Assembly: GCF_014357575.1 (NCBI RefSeq)
Contig: NZ_JACONW010000008.1
Location: 1-64,000 of the forward strand
Direction: 5' to 3'
Origin: Pseudomonas folii
GTDB lineage: Bacteria > Pseudomonadota > Gammaproteobacteria > Pseudomonadales > Pseudomonadaceae
DNA length: 64,000 nt
Shown here: positions 30,356 to 39,997 of the stretch, piece after piece
Position numbering within the stretch: position 1 is the stretch's first letter
How the letters are laid out: every line of letters begins with the position of its first letter
The notes under the pieces: generated by a model
What the model saw: the letters and a program-made list of their open reading frames with translations, nothing else
Databases searched by the model: none
Told to the model about the DNA's origin: nothing
Program-made: the position numbers and the translations under genes

Positions 30356-30494
30356 CGTAGGAGCGCGCTTGCCCGCGATAGCGTCAGTACAGCCAATAAA
30401 TTTTTTGACTGAACACCGCGTTGCAACGGTAGGAGCGAACTTGTTCGCGAGGCATCTCGCCTGACAGACCGGGTCGCGGGCAAGCGCTTCCACA
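30356..30494. repeat. mosaic REP-like region
   Basis: Left arm GTAGGAGCGCGCTTGCCCGCGA at 30357 can pair with TCGCGGGCAAGCGCTTCCA ending at 30494, but a type C left arm (GGTAGGAGCGAACTTGTTCGCGAG) sits between them. It looks like one element inserted into or recombined with another. The 717-bp gap 30013-30729 holds this, two other elements and the promoter, and no gene. Confidence 0.6.
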
Positions 30495-30573
30495 GCTAAA
30501 AAAGCACGCCGAATCAGATGGTTGAATATTGTTTGACAGCATCGACGATGTTGGGCGTGAGATACAGAACCCA

Positions 30574-30662
30574 TGTGGGAGCGGTGCTTGCCCGCGATTC
30601 AGGCGCCGCGGTTCATTAGACACACCGAGGTGCCTGAATCGCGGGCAAGCACCGCTCCCACA
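30574..30662. repeat. REP-like palindrome, type E
   Basis: TGTGGGAGCGGTGCTTGCCCGCGATTCAGGC...GCCTGAATCGCGGGCAAGCACCGCTCCCACA: arms of about 30 bp with near-perfect complementarity. Confidence 0.9.
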
Positions 30663-30729
30663 AGAGAGCTCGAGTGCCCATGGAGATCGCATACAATCAT
30701 GCATTCTCCATTCAGAGACTAAAGTCTCT

Positions 30730-32142
30730 CTATTGAGACTCGGCAATCCCCAGCGCGGCCATTTTCTTGTAGAGCGTCGAGCGACCGAGTCCAAGTTGGC
30801 TCGCGGCTTCCACAACATTCCCTGCGCACTGCACCAATGCCTGCTCGATCAATTGCCGATCAAAGCGTTGTCGGGCCTGACTGAAAGTTTCGAAGCAGGC
30901 GGGCTGAGATGCTTCGCTCCGGCTGTTGATCGGGACCAGGCTGCCGATCGACGCCCTGATCTCTTTGGCATTGAGAACCAGGTCATCACTCAGCAAGGCC
31001 GCGCGCTCCAGCACGTTACGTAGCTCGCGAATATTGCCCGGCCACGCGTGCTGCGCCAGTAATGCCTGTGCGCCCGGATCGAGTTCGTGCTGGCTGCGCA
31101 GTTCTTCGAGGATCGATTCGCTGAGCGCAGGCAGGTCATCCAGCCGTTCGCGCAATGGCGGCACCTGGATCGGCAAGACGCTCAAACGGTAATAAAGGTC
31201 TGCGCGGAACTGACCGCGTTTGATTGCGGCTTCAAGGTCAGTGGAGGTCGCAGCAATCAGCCGGATATCGCTCTTGTGCACCTGGTTGGAGCCGACAGGC
31301 TCGTACTCTTTTTCCTGCAGGACTCGCAGCAGTTTGCTCTGCAAGGGCAGTGGCATGTCGCCGATTTCATCGAGAAACAACGTGCCGCCCTGGGCGATCT
31401 GCAGTTTGCCCGGTCGCCCCTTGCGATCTGCGCCGGTGAAAGCGCCCGGCGCGGTGCCGAAAAACTCCGCCTCCAGTAACGTTTCCGGAATGGCCGCGCT
31501 GTTGATGCTGACAAATGCTTTGTGCGCCCGTGGTGATGCGTTGTGAATCGCATGGGCCAGCAATTCCTTGCCGGTGCCCGTTTCGCCCAGCAGCAGAACG
31601 GGGGATTCAGCACTGGCGCTGCGTCGCGCGCGGCGCTTGACTTCCAGGCTGGCCGCGCTGGTGCCAATGAAATGCGCAAAACTGTATTTGGCCTGGCGGG
31701 CACGCAACAACGAACGGGTCGAGGCCAGTTCCTCTTGCATGCTCAGGTAGCGCTTGAGCAGCGGCGAAAGCGACTGCAGCTCATCAAACAGGGCGAAACC
31801 GATGGCTCCGATCAAATCGCCGGTGTCATCGTGAATGGGCAAGCGCATGACCACCAACGGGTCCTTGGCGGTGTCCATCATGTCCAGCAGGATTGGCCGC
31901 CCGTTGGTGGCGACCTGGCGCAGCAGGCTGCCGGGGATGACCTTCTCACAGGGTTGGCCGAGCGCCAGGCTGGAATCCTGCAACCCGAAGCGGCGGGCGT
32001 AACGTTCATTGATCCAGACAATTTTTGCGTTTTTGTCGACAATCACGGTGCCCTCGCTCGACTGCTCGATGATTTCGAACAGCGAACGAATCGCCAGTTG
32101 CCGAACCCTGCGGTAATCGTTAAGGCTATGGCTCTCTTTCAT
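30730..32142 (-). CDS. hbcR: sigma-54-dependent activator of 3-hydroxybutyrate catabolism (PAS-AAA+-Fis)
   Basis: 470 aa enhancer-binding protein. N-terminal PAS domain (about 20-120, ..TVIVDKNAKIVWINERYARRFG), AAA+ domain (about 155-385) with Walker A GETGTGKE, the sigma-54 contact loop GAFTGA and Walker B ..LFLDEIGD, and a C-terminal Fis-type HTH (..VVEAASQLGLGRSTLYKKM). Position beside the permease-bdhA operon matches PA2005 (HbcR) of P. aeruginosa, shown to act with RpoN in (R)-3-hydroxybutyrate use. The PAS domain suggests direct ligand sensing. Assignment to HbcR rests on domain layout and synteny. Confidence 0.85.
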   Translation of the reverse strand: MKESHSLNDYRRVRQLAIRSLFEIIEQSSEGTVIVDKNAKIVWINERYARRFGLQDSSLALGQPCEKVIPGSLLRQVATNGRPILLDMMDTAKDPLVVMRLPIHDDTGDLIGAIGFALFDELQSLSPLLKRYLSMQEELASTRSLLRARQAKYSFAHFIGTSAASLEVKRRARRSASAESPVLLLGETGTGKELLAHAIHNASPRAHKAFVSINSAAIPETLLEAEFFGTAPGAFTGADRKGRPGKLQIAQGGTLFLDEIGDMPLPLQSKLLRVLQEKEYEPVGSNQVHKSDIRLIAATSTDLEAAIKRGQFRADLYYRLSVLPIQVPPLRERLDDLPALSESILEELRSQHELDPGAQALLAQHAWPGNIRELRNVLERAALLSDDLVLNAKEIRASIGSLVPINSRSEASQPACFETFSQARQRFDRQLIEQALVQCAGNVVEAASQLGLGRSTLYKKMAALGIAESQ

Positions 32143-32195
32143 GGGGTGTTCCGTTGTGCGTCACCGGCGTCTGGCCGTACAGAATGCCCTTTTTT

Positions 32196-33779
32196 TCAAC
32201 TGAATCCAGGGTGTGCCGCCGCCAACAATTCCTTGGTGTAAGGATGTTGGGGGGCGTCGAACAGATCGTGACTGGCGCCACGTTCGACAACTTTGCCATC
32301 CTTGACCACGATCACGTCGTGGGCCAGTGCTTTGACCACGGCCAAGTCATGGCTGATGAACAAATACGTGAGTCCGTGCTTTTCCTGTAACTGGCGCAGC
32401 AAGGCCACGACTTGTTTTTGAACGGTCCGGTCCAGTGCCGAAGTCGGCTCATCCAGCAGAATCAACGCTGGTTTGAGGACCAGGGCCCTGGCAATGGCGA
32501 TCCGTTGGCGCTGGCCACCCGAGAACTCATGGGGGTAGCGATGACGGCTTTGCGGGTCGATGCCGACTTCTTCCAGCACCCGAATGACTTCAACCTCGCA
32601 TTGCGTCGCGTCCATCTCGCTATGAACTTCAAGTCCTTCGCTGATGATTTGCGCCACGGACATACGCGGGCTGAGGCTTCCATAAGGGTCCTGGAAAACC
32701 ACCTGCATCTGCTTGCGCCACGGGCGCATTTGCTTCTGATTCAAGTCGTCCAGGCTTTGTCCTTGAAAACGGATACTGCCACGCGATTCAAGCAGGCGCA
32801 GGATTGCCTGACCAAGTGTCGATTTCCCCGAGCCGGATTCGCCCACGATACCGAGGGTTTTGCCGCGTTCAATGCTCAGGCTGATGTCATCCACTGCTTT
32901 CAGGTATTCCTTGTGCTGGCGGAAAATCCCGCCACCCAGTGAGAACCAGACGCGCAGGTTCTCCACCTCCAGCACTTTCTCCCGACTGTCACGGGGCAGC
33001 GGCTCGCCAGCAGGCTCGGCGTCGAGCAGCAGTTTGCTGTAGGGGTGCTGTGGCTGTTTGAACAAGGAGTGGCAATTGGATTGCTCGACGATTTCCCCGG
33101 CGCGCATCACGCAGACTCGCTGGGCAATGCTGTGCACCAGATTCAGGTCATGGCTGATCAGCAGCAGCGACATGTTCAAGCGCTGCTGCAGCTCTTTGAG
33201 CAGCAGCAGGATCTTGCGTTGCACCGTGACATCCAGCGCAGTGGTCGGCTCGTCGGCGATCAGCAACTCCGGCTCACAGGCCAGGGCCATGGCGATCATC
33301 ACCCGCTGGCGCTGGCCACCGGACAACTCGTGGGGATAAGCCTTCAGCCGTTTTTCCGGTTGCTGGATTCCCACCAGTTCGAGCAATTCAATGATGCGTT
33401 TCTGGGCAGCCCGGCCCGTCAGCCCCTTGTGCAGCAGAAGGGTCTCACCAATTTGTTTGGATACGGTATGCAGCGGGTTAAGGGAGGTCATCGGCTCCTG
33501 AAAGATCATCCCGATCTGATTACCCCGCAAGCGGCGTAATGTGCGGTTGTCTGCACCGAGCAGCTGTTTGTCCCGGTAAAGAATGCTACCGGTGCTGACC
33601 GTGCCTTTGGCGGGCAGCAATTGCAGGATCGAATGGGCGGTAACTGACTTGCCGGAGCCGGATTCACCCACCAGCGCCAGACACTCACCGGCGCGGATAT
33701 CCAGACTCAGGTTCTTGACCACCGTTTGCCCGCTGAAGGCGACGCAAAGGTCACGGATTTCAATCAGGTTGTCCGACAT
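32196..33779 (-). CDS. yejF: peptide ABC transporter, fused double ATP-binding subunit
   Basis: 527 aa with two complete ABC domains: Walker A GESGSGKS in each half, signatures LSGGQRQR and FSGGQRQR, and Walker B ..LLIADEPT and ..LILLDEPT. This fused form is typical of YejF, against separate DppD/DppF subunits. The ATG at 33779 lies 1 bp after the yejE stop; the longer frame overlaps that gene. Energises the YejABEF importer, which in enterobacteria takes up oligopeptides and peptide-nucleotide antibiotics such as microcin C. Confidence 0.92.
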   Translation of the reverse strand: MSDNLIEIRDLCVAFSGQTVVKNLSLDIRAGECLALVGESGSGKSVTAHSILQLLPAKGTVSTGSILYRDKQLLGADNRTLRRLRGNQIGMIFQEPMTSLNPLHTVSKQIGETLLLHKGLTGRAAQKRIIELLELVGIQQPEKRLKAYPHELSGGQRQRVMIAMALACEPELLIADEPTTALDVTVQRKILLLLKELQQRLNMSLLLISHDLNLVHSIAQRVCVMRAGEIVEQSNCHSLFKQPQHPYSKLLLDAEPAGEPLPRDSREKVLEVENLRVWFSLGGGIFRQHKEYLKAVDDISLSIERGKTLGIVGESGSGKSTLGQAILRLLESRGSIRFQGQSLDDLNQKQMRPWRKQMQVVFQDPYGSLSPRMSVAQIISEGLEVHSEMDATQCEVEVIRVLEEVGIDPQSRHRYPHEFSGGQRQRIAIARALVLKPALILLDEPTSALDRTVQKQVVALLRQLQEKHGLTYLFISHDLAVVKALAHDVIVVKDGKVVERGASHDLFDAPQHPYTKELLAAAHPGFS

Positions 33780-33780
33780 A

Positions 33781-34803
33781 TCAAGACCTCGGGTCGAAGG
33801 CATCACGCAGCGCCTCGCCAATGAACACCAGCAGTGACAGGATCAACGCCAGGGTGAAGAAAGCGGTCAACCCCAGCCAGGGTGCTTGCAGGTTCTGTTT
33901 GCCCTGGGCGATCAACTCCCCCAGGGAAGCGCTGCCAGCGGGCATGCCGAAACCCAGGAAGTCCAGCGCTGTCAGGGTGGAAATCGCCCCGGTGAGGATA
34001 AACGGCAGGTAACTCAGGGTCGCGTTCATCGCGTTGGGCAGGATATGCCGGGTGATGATCTTGCGGTCGCTCATGCCCAAGGCGCGAGCGGCTTTGACGT
34101 ATTCCAGATTGCGGCCGCGAAGAAACTCGGCGCGCACCACATCCACCAGCGCCAGCCATGAAAACAGCGCCATGATGCCCAGCAACCACCAGAAATTGGG
34201 CTCGACGAAACCGGACAAGATGATCAGCAGATACAGCACCGGCAACCCTGACCAGACTTCCAGCAAGCGTTGACCGATCAGATCGACCCAGCCGCCGTAA
34301 TAACCCTGCAGCGCACCCGCGGCGATACCGATCAGGGCACTTATAGTGGTCAATACCAGTGCAAACAGAATCGACACCCGGGCACCGAAAATCACTCGGG
34401 CCAGCACGTCACGCGCCTGATCATCGGTGCCCAGCCAGTTTTGTGCTGTTGGCGGGCTGGGGGCAGGGCGATTGAGGTCGTAATTGGGGGTGTTATCGCT
34501 GAACGGAATGGGCGGAAAGAGCATCCAGCCGTCACCTTTTCTGATCAGGTCCCGGACGTAATCACTGCGGTAGTCCGGTTGAAACGGCAATTGGCCGCCA
34601 AACTCTTGCTCGGTGTAGCGCTTGAGTGCGGGGAAATACAGCGAGTCCTGATAACTGAGAACCAGCGGCTTGTCATTGGCGATCAACTCGCCACCCAGTG
34701 TCAGCAGGAACAGACCGCAGAACAGCCACAGCGACCACCAGCCTCGGCGGTTATTGCGGAAGCGGTCCAGTCGTCGTTGGGCCAGCGGAGACAGTCTGTT
34801 CAT
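33781..34803 (-). CDS. yejE: peptide ABC transporter permease
   Basis: 340 aa with an N-terminal membrane anchor (WWSLWLFCGLFLL), a long periplasmic loop (about 45-130) and five further helices; the EAA-like loop ..AARALGMSDRKIITRHILPNA is that of DppC/YejE permeases. Its start shares one base with the yejB stop (TGATG), so the subunits are coupled. Confidence 0.92.
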   Translation of the reverse strand: MNRLSPLAQRRLDRFRNNRRGWWSLWLFCGLFLLTLGGELIANDKPLVLSYQDSLYFPALKRYTEQEFGGQLPFQPDYRSDYVRDLIRKGDGWMLFPPIPFSDNTPNYDLNRPAPSPPTAQNWLGTDDQARDVLARVIFGARVSILFALVLTTISALIGIAAGALQGYYGGWVDLIGQRLLEVWSGLPVLYLLIILSGFVEPNFWWLLGIMALFSWLALVDVVRAEFLRGRNLEYVKAARALGMSDRKIITRHILPNAMNATLSYLPFILTGAISTLTALDFLGFGMPAGSASLGELIAQGKQNLQAPWLGLTAFFTLALILSLLVFIGEALRDAFDPRS

Positions 34804-35873
34804 CAGACATTCCTCGCGCTGAAGTCGATTCGTGGATCGACCAGGGTATAGCAGATATCGCCTACCAGTTTTATCAGCAGGCCAAACAGTGTGAAGATGA
34901 ACAGCGAACCGAATACCACGGGATAGTCCCGTGAAACCGCCGCTTCATAGCTCATGCGTCCCAGACCATCGAGGGAGAAAATCACCTCGATGAGCAGTGA
35001 GCCTGCAAAAAACACGCTGATGAATGCCTGGGGAATACCCGCTACCACCAGCAACATGGCGTTGCGAAACACATGACCGTACAGAACGCGGCGCTCGCTC
35101 AAGCCTTTGGCCCTGGCCGTCACCACGTACTGGCGGGTGATTTCATTCAGAAACGAGTTTTTGGTCAGAATCGTCAGCGTCGCGAAACCACCAATGACCA
35201 GTGACGAAACGGGCAGCACCAGATGCCAGAAGTAGTCGGCGATCTTGCCCACGGTGCTCATCTGCTCGAAGTCTTCGGAAACCAGCCCGCGCACCGGGAA
35301 CCAGTTAAGCGACGTGCCCCCGGCGAAAAGCACCACCAGCAGCATCGCAAATAGAAACGCCGGCATTGCGTAGCCAATGATGATGGCGGTGCTGCTCCAG
35401 ATATCGAACTGGCTGCCGTGCCTGACTGCCTTGCGAATACCCAGAGGGATCGAGACCAGGTACGTGATCAGCGTTGCCCAAAGCCCCAGTGAAATGGACA
35501 CCGGCATTTTTTGCAGAATCAGGTCGGTGACCGTTGCGCCCCGGAAGAAGCTTTTACCGAAATCCAGCTGCGCATAGCTTTTGAGCATCAGCCACAGGCG
35601 TTCGTGCAGAGGCTTGTCGAAACCATATTGATGTTCGATTTCCTTGATCAGTTTCGGGTCGAGGCCGCGAGAAGCGCGTGACGAGTTGGCATTGATTGAC
35701 TCGCTGGATGCGCCGCCGGCGCTGGAACTGGCACCACCTACGCCCTGCAAGCGGGCAATGGCCTGCTCAACGGGGCCACCGGGGGCCGCCTGTACGATGA
35801 AGAAGTTGACCAGCAAAATGCACAGCAGAGTCGGAATGATCAGCAACAGACGTCGCAATAAATAGCCGAGCAT
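34803..35873 (-). CDS. yejB: peptide ABC transporter permease
   Basis: 356 aa DppB/YejB-type permease: N-terminal helix [20 protein letters not shown], then the [10 protein letters not shown] motif of this class, a Ser/Gly/Ala-rich insert (about 47-70) and a C-terminal helical bundle with the EAA loop ..[20 protein letters not shown]. Its ATG directly follows the yejA stop codon without any gap. Confidence 0.92.
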   Translation of the reverse strand: MLGYLLRRLLLIIPTLLCILLVNFFIVQAAPGGPVEQAIARLQGVGGASSSAGGASSESINANSSRASRGLDPKLIKEIEHQYGFDKPLHERLWLMLKSYAQLDFGKSFFRGATVTDLILQKMPVSISLGLWATLITYLVSIPLGIRKAVRHGSQFDIWSSTAIIIGYAMPAFLFAMLLVVLFAGGTSLNWFPVRGLVSEDFEQMSTVGKIADYFWHLVLPVSSLVIGGFATLTILTKNSFLNEITRQYVVTARAKGLSERRVLYGHVFRNAMLLVVAGIPQAFISVFFAGSLLIEVIFSLDGLGRMSYEAAVSRDYPVVFGSLFIFTLFGLLIKLVGDICYTLVDPRIDFSARNV

Positions 35874-37742
35874 TCACTTCATCTCCGAGGCGACGGCGGA
35901 AGCACCGCGTTTTTCTGCGAACTGCTCGTTGGTCAGCGGAACAGGACTGACCTCCCACCACGTTTCAATCGCCTCCGCATTACTGGCCTGGATTTTCGGG
36001 ATGCCGAAGCGATTCCACCACAGCGTCGACGCGCCCGGCGGGTAATAATTGGGAATCCAGTAATAGCCCCATTGCAGCACCCGATCCAGACAATGGGCGT
36101 AGTCCACCATGGTGGACTTCTGATCGGCGCTGACCAGTCCGGCGATCAGGCTGTCCACGGCGGGGTCCTGCAGCACCATATAGTTGGTGGAGCCGGGGTC
36201 GCGAGCACCTTTGGAGCCGAAATTGTTATAAAGCTCCATGCCGGGCGAGGTTGAAACCGAGTAGCCGGTCACGATCATGTCGTAATCACGGGCCATGACC
36301 CGGTTCAGGAATTGCGCCGCATCAATGCGGCGGATCTCGAAGTCGATACCGATCTGCGCCAGATTGCGCTTGTAAGGCAGCAGGATTTTTTCAAACCCGG
36401 CCTGGCCGTTTAGAAACGTAAAGGTAAACGGCTCACCTTTGGCGTTGACCAGATGATCGCCCTTGGGCGTCCAGCCAGCTTCTTCCATCAGCTTCAGTGC
36501 CTCAAGCTGCTTGTCCCGGATGTATCCCGTGCCGTCTGTTTTCGGGGTGTGGAACACTTTATCGAAAACTTCCGGCGGCACGTTGGCGCGCAGTGGCTCA
36601 AGGATTTTCAGTTCGGCTGGCGTCGGCAGCTCAGTGGCCGCCAGAGACGAGTTGGAGAAGTAGCTGTTCTGGCGGATGTACATGTTGCGCATCATCTGCC
36701 GGTTGGTCCATTCAAAGTCCCAGAGCATGGATAGCGCCTGGCGCACCCGGCGATCCTGAAAGATGGGGCGGTCCAGGTTGAAGACAAAACCTTGAGAACT
36801 CTGCACGGCACCTTTGGCCAGTTGGGCCTTTTGCAGGCGGCCGTCGGTCAATGCCGGGCTGTCATAGAGAATCGAGTAGGCCGTGGCGGAGTACTCACGG
36901 TTGTAGTCGTAGGCACCGCCCTTAAGGACTTGCCGGGCGACGTCAATGTCGCCGAAGTACTCGACACTGAAGGTGTCGAAGTTGTAGGAACCGCGGTTCA
37001 CCGGCAGATCCCTGGCCCACCAGTCCGGATCGCGGGCGAACGTGATACTGCGTCCCGGGTCCACCTTGGCGACTTTGTAGGGACCGCTGCCCACCGGAAT
37101 CTCAAAGCCGCCACCGCCCGCAAAATCGCGGGTTTTCCACCAGTGTTCCGGAAAAACCGGCAGGGAAGTGAGGTCCAGCGGCAGCGTGCGATTTTCACTG
37201 GATTTGAAGTCAAAGCGGATCCGGGTCGGTGATTCAACCTCAACGCCCTTGATGTCCTGAAATTGTGTCCGGTATGACAAGCTGCCTTGCGTCATCAGCA
37301 GGTTGTAGGAGTAGCGCACGTCTTCGGCCGTAATAGGCATGCCGTCTGCGAAGCGGGCTTTCGGGTTGATATAGAACCGCAGCGACAGGCCGTCCTCGCT
37401 GCGCTCGATGCGTTCGGCGACCAGACCATAAACGGTGTAAGGCTCGTCCAGCGATCGTACGGCCAGTGGTGAATACAGCATGCCGTTGATTTGCGACACA
37501 CCGGTGCCTTTGTCGAGATAGGGCATCAGGTGGTCGAACTGGCCGATTTCCTGAGCCGAGCGACGCATGCTGCCACCTTTTGGCGCGTCCGGATTTACAT
37601 AGTCGAAATGCTTGAAATCCGCAGGGTAACGAGGGGCTTCGCCATAGACCGTCAGGGCGTGCTGCGGCGCAGCGGACAATAATTGAGGGCCAGAGAGCAG
37701 GGCCAGTAGTGCCACGATCAGCGATGAAAAAACAAAACGCAT
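35874..37742 (-). CDS. yejA: extracellular peptide-binding protein of the Yej transporter
   Basis: 622 aa solute-binding protein family 5. The ATG at 37742 begins a standard signal peptide (MRFVFSSLIVALLALLSG..SAA), while the open frame continues 46 codons upstream without signal character. SBP_bac_5 landmarks: ..PDAPKGGSMRR.. near 45-55 and ..ARFADGMPITAEDVRYS.. near 130-145. Captures peptides in the periplasm and passes them to YejBE. First gene of the tightly packed yejABEF operon. Confidence 0.92.
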   Translation of the reverse strand: MRFVFSSLIVALLALLSGPQLLSAAPQHALTVYGEAPRYPADFKHFDYVNPDAPKGGSMRRSAQEIGQFDHLMPYLDKGTGVSQINGMLYSPLAVRSLDEPYTVYGLVAERIERSEDGLSLRFYINPKARFADGMPITAEDVRYSYNLLMTQGSLSYRTQFQDIKGVEVESPTRIRFDFKSSENRTLPLDLTSLPVFPEHWWKTRDFAGGGGFEIPVGSGPYKVAKVDPGRSITFARDPDWWARDLPVNRGSYNFDTFSVEYFGDIDVARQVLKGGAYDYNREYSATAYSILYDSPALTDGRLQKAQLAKGAVQSSQGFVFNLDRPIFQDRRVRQALSMLWDFEWTNRQMMRNMYIRQNSYFSNSSLAATELPTPAELKILEPLRANVPPEVFDKVFHTPKTDGTGYIRDKQLEALKLMEEAGWTPKGDHLVNAKGEPFTFTFLNGQAGFEKILLPYKRNLAQIGIDFEIRRIDAAQFLNRVMARDYDMIVTGYSVSTSPGMELYNNFGSKGARDPGSTNYMVLQDPAVDSLIAGLVSADQKSTMVDYAHCLDRVLQWGYYWIPNYYPPGASTLWWNRFGIPKIQASNAEAIETWWEVSPVPLTNEQFAEKRGASAVASEMK

Positions 37743-38022
37743 TACTGGGATCCTGACTGACGTCGGCGGGCAAACATCAGGGTTAAGGGGGGCGATGATT
37801 AAAGTCATACGACAGGCACGGCCAGACATTGTTCTTGACCGTGGAATACAGGCTTCAACAAGGTACCGGAACCCGGGCACGTTTGTAACCGGATGATGCG
37901 CAGTGCGCCAACGGGTTTTATGCCAAAACCAAGCAATTTGCTTGCCTGGGAAAGGGCATTGGGGATAAATGCCTTCCCTTTAGTGGATCCTGACGCCGCG
38001 CTGTCGGGCAGCAGAAGGCAGA

Positions 38023-38105
38023 CCTGTAGGAGCGCACGAGCACCGCGAGGCCGCGATGGCGGTGCATCAGCCTGACCGCTTTCGCCGCCTTCGGCACCTC
38101 CTGCA
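38023..38105. repeat. REP-like palindrome, type B
   Basis: CTGTAGGAGCGCACGAGCACCGCGAGGCCGCGATGGCG... with a diverged right arm (CGCCGCCTTCGGCACCTCCTGCA) resembling type A. It sits in the 446-bp gene-free gap upstream of yejA. Confidence 0.65.
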
Positions 38106-38138
38106 AGGTCGGCTATCGTAAGGTTCGCGCCACAAACA

Positions 38139-38169
38139 AAAACGGCCCGCCGTAAGGCGAGCCGTTTGT
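38139..38169 (-). terminator. terminator of the parvulin gene
   Basis: On the minus strand ACGGCTCGCC, loop TTAC, GGCGGGCCGT followed by TTTTTGTTTG, 20 bp after the stop codon. Confidence 0.85.
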
Positions 38170-38188
38170 GAACATCAGTGGCGAGGAA

Positions 38189-38470
38189 TCAATCCTGGCG
38201 GCTGGTCACTTCCAGCAGGTGGTAACCGAACTGGGTTTTCACCGGGCCTTGCACGACGTTAACTGGCGCGCTGAACACAACAGTGTCGAACTCCTTGACC
38301 ATCTGGCCTGGGCCGAACGAGCCCAGATCACCGCCTTGACGGCTGGAAGGGCAGCTGGAGTTGGATTTGGCGACTTCCGCGAAATCAGCACCGCCTTCGA
38401 TCTGCGCTTTGAGTTCGTTGCATTTCTCTTCGCTGGATACAAGGATGTGGCGGGCAGTGGCTTTAGCCAT
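38189..38470 (-). CDS. ppiC: parvulin-type peptidylprolyl isomerase
   Basis: 93 aa cytosolic parvulin, with ATARHILVSS, GGDLGSFGPGQMVKEFD and FGYHLLEVTSRQD. Closer to E. coli PpiC than the copy at 25783-26058. GGAGTAATT precedes the ATG. Single gene ending in a strong terminator. Confidence 0.93.
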   Translation of the reverse strand: MAKATARHILVSSEEKCNELKAQIEGGADFAEVAKSNSSCPSSRQGGDLGSFGPGQMVKEFDTVVFSAPVNVVQGPVKTQFGYHLLEVTSRQD

Positions 38471-38573
38471 GGGGAATTACTCCTGTCAAAAAAAAGAAAG
38501 AGCCTACCGGATTAAGGAAGGCATTTCTCGATAAAGTTCAGGGCAATAACCATGGGATGCGTTGAGCGGCGTT

Positions 38574-38590
38574 TGTCCGCCGCTCTTTTT
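38574..38590 (+). terminator. plus-oriented terminator-like hairpin behind aroF
   Basis: GAGCGGCG, loop, CGCCGCTC then TTTTT on the plus strand (38573-38590 approximately), although both neighbouring genes are on minus. The stem may still end the aroF transcript weakly or stop antisense reading. Confidence 0.4.
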
Positions 38591-38596
38591 CGCTCG

Positions 38597-39679
38597 TTAC
38601 CTGTAGCGCAATTTGCTTACGGCGTCGCGCAGCAGATGCTCGGTCGAGTCCCATCCCAGGCAGCCATCAGTCACCGAAACCCCGTAACGCATGGATGCGC
38701 TGATCGGCTGGCAGCCTTCAAACAGATGACTTTCGATCATCATGCCGACCAGCGATGAATCGCCTTGCAAGCGCTGCGCGAGCACCTCATTGAACACCTC
38801 GGGCTGACGCAACGGGTCTTTGCCACTGTTCGCATGACTGCAGTCGACCATGATGCGTTCGGCAATTCGCTGTTTCGCAAGGTTCTCGCGTACTTGCGCC
38901 ACGTTCTGACGATCGTAGTTAGGGCCTTTGTGCCCACCGCGCAGCACGATGTGAGTGTCCGGATTGCCCTGGGTTTCGATAATCGCCGGATGACCCTGGC
39001 GATCCATACCGAAATGACGATGCCCATGAGCAGCCGAACGCATGGCGTCACAGGCAATGGCGACGCCGCCGTCAGTCCCGTTCTTGAAGCCCACTGGCAT
39101 GGGCAGGCCGCTGGCCATCTCCCGGTGGATCTGCGACTCGGTGGTGCGAGCGCCGATTGCCACCCAACTGAGCAGGTCATCGAAGTAGCCGGCTGCCATG
39201 GGTTGCAGGATCTCTGTTGCAACAGGCAGTCCCAGGCGAAGCATCTCGCGCATCAGATGACGCGAGAGCGTCAGGCCCGCCGCCATGTCATCACTGCCAT
39301 TGAGTTGCGGATCATAGGCCAGGCCTTTCCAGCCGACCGTGGTACGAGGCTTTTCTACGTAGGCGCGCATCACCAGCAGCATTTGATCGCTGACTTCACC
39401 GGCAAGTGCTGCCAGGCGTTCGGCGTATTCGATCGCTGATTGCGGATCATGGAGGGAGCAGGGGCCTACAACTATCAGCAGGCGGGTGTCTTCGCCATTG
39501 AGGATGGCGCGAACAGCGCGGCGATGCGCGGCGACTTGATCGCTTAAAGCCAGATCCAGAGGCAGTTGGGATTTCAGTTGCAGCGTACTTGGCAGGCGCT
39601 GCGGGGCAGGGATGCTGTCGAGCATGGTCAGGTTGCGGGTCGACAGGTCAGACGGTTTCACGGCGATAGACGAATTCAT
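38597..39679 (-). CDS. aroF: 3-deoxy-7-phosphoheptulonate (DAHP) synthase, class I
   Basis: 360 aa AroFGH-type enzyme condensing PEP and erythrose-4-phosphate, first step of the shikimate pathway. Signature regions: VVGPCSLHDPQSAIEYA near 90-106, MRAYVEKPRTTVGWKG near 123-138, GFKNGTDGG and ..MVDCSHANSGKDP with the metal-binding Cys and His. The ATG at 39679 has GGAAGC upstream; an in-frame start 20 codons earlier is less likely. A leader with two aromatic-rich mini-ORFs and a strong terminator precedes it, so transcription is probably controlled by supply of Tyr/Phe/Trp. Which aromatic acid feedback-inhibits the enzyme cannot be told with certainty; the leader favours Tyr. Confidence 0.93.
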   Translation of the reverse strand: MNSSIAVKPSDLSTRNLTMLDSIPAPQRLPSTLQLKSQLPLDLALSDQVAAHRRAVRAILNGEDTRLLIVVGPCSLHDPQSAIEYAERLAALAGEVSDQMLLVMRAYVEKPRTTVGWKGLAYDPQLNGSDDMAAGLTLSRHLMREMLRLGLPVATEILQPMAAGYFDDLLSWVAIGARTTESQIHREMASGLPMPVGFKNGTDGGVAIACDAMRSAAHGHRHFGMDRQGHPAIIETQGNPDTHIVLRGGHKGPNYDRQNVAQVRENLAKQRIAERIMVDCSHANSGKDPLRQPEVFNEVLAQRLQGDSSLVGMMIESHLFEGCQPISASMRYGVSVTDGCLGWDSTEHLLRDAVSKLRYR

Positions 39680-39720
39680 GGTTCTGCTTCCTGGGCTGGC
39701 GGGGCAGGCCCGCTTGAGCC

Positions 39721-39873
39721 CTACTGGGGTGTTCGACAATTTGCCGGTTGGGCGTTCTGTAATGGGTTGCCACCTGTCAGTGACCGAACGGAGGCGGCTT
39801 GCTGTCCCGAACGGAGGCTGCTAAATCGCCAGGCAGTGCAGATGTCGGAGCGGTAATAGGTGCTGTAGGTCAT
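39721..39873 (-). CDS. Tyr-rich mini-ORF just upstream of aroF
   Basis: 50 codons beginning MTYSTYYRSD, with AGGA eight bases before the ATG: three Tyr codons among the first seven and Trp and Phe at residues 15 and 17. It ends 41 nt before the aroF start. Two direct repeats with the core GCCTCCGTTCGG lie within it. Behind its stop a GC-rich hairpin (GGGCT..GCGGG..CCCGC..AGCCC) ends just ahead of the aroF ribosome site. It could be a second regulatory leader or a coupling peptide; coding is supported only by start signals and composition. Confidence 0.5.
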   Translation of the reverse strand: MTYSTYYRSDICTAWRFSSLRSGQQAASVRSLTGGNPLQNAQPANCRTPQ

Positions 39874-39910
39874 GTCGTAATCCTCGATTCGATTCAATTT
39901 TCAGGGGCGT

Positions 39911-39948
39911 TAAAAAACAAAACCCCCGGTCGGGTAGCCGACCGGGGG
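39911..39948 (-). terminator. strong terminator/attenuator in the aroF leader
   Basis: On the minus strand CCCCCGGTCGG, loop CTAC, CCGACCGGGGG followed by TTTTGTTTTTTA: an 11-bp GC stem with U-run, lying between two leader ORFs and upstream of aroF in the same direction. No gene it could serve as plain terminator lies between it and the leader peptide, which supports an attenuator role. Confidence 0.85.
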
Positions 39949-39997
39949 TAGAGAATTCTCTGGTTGGCGTCCCCTTGATATGGGCGCCGGATGGGTA

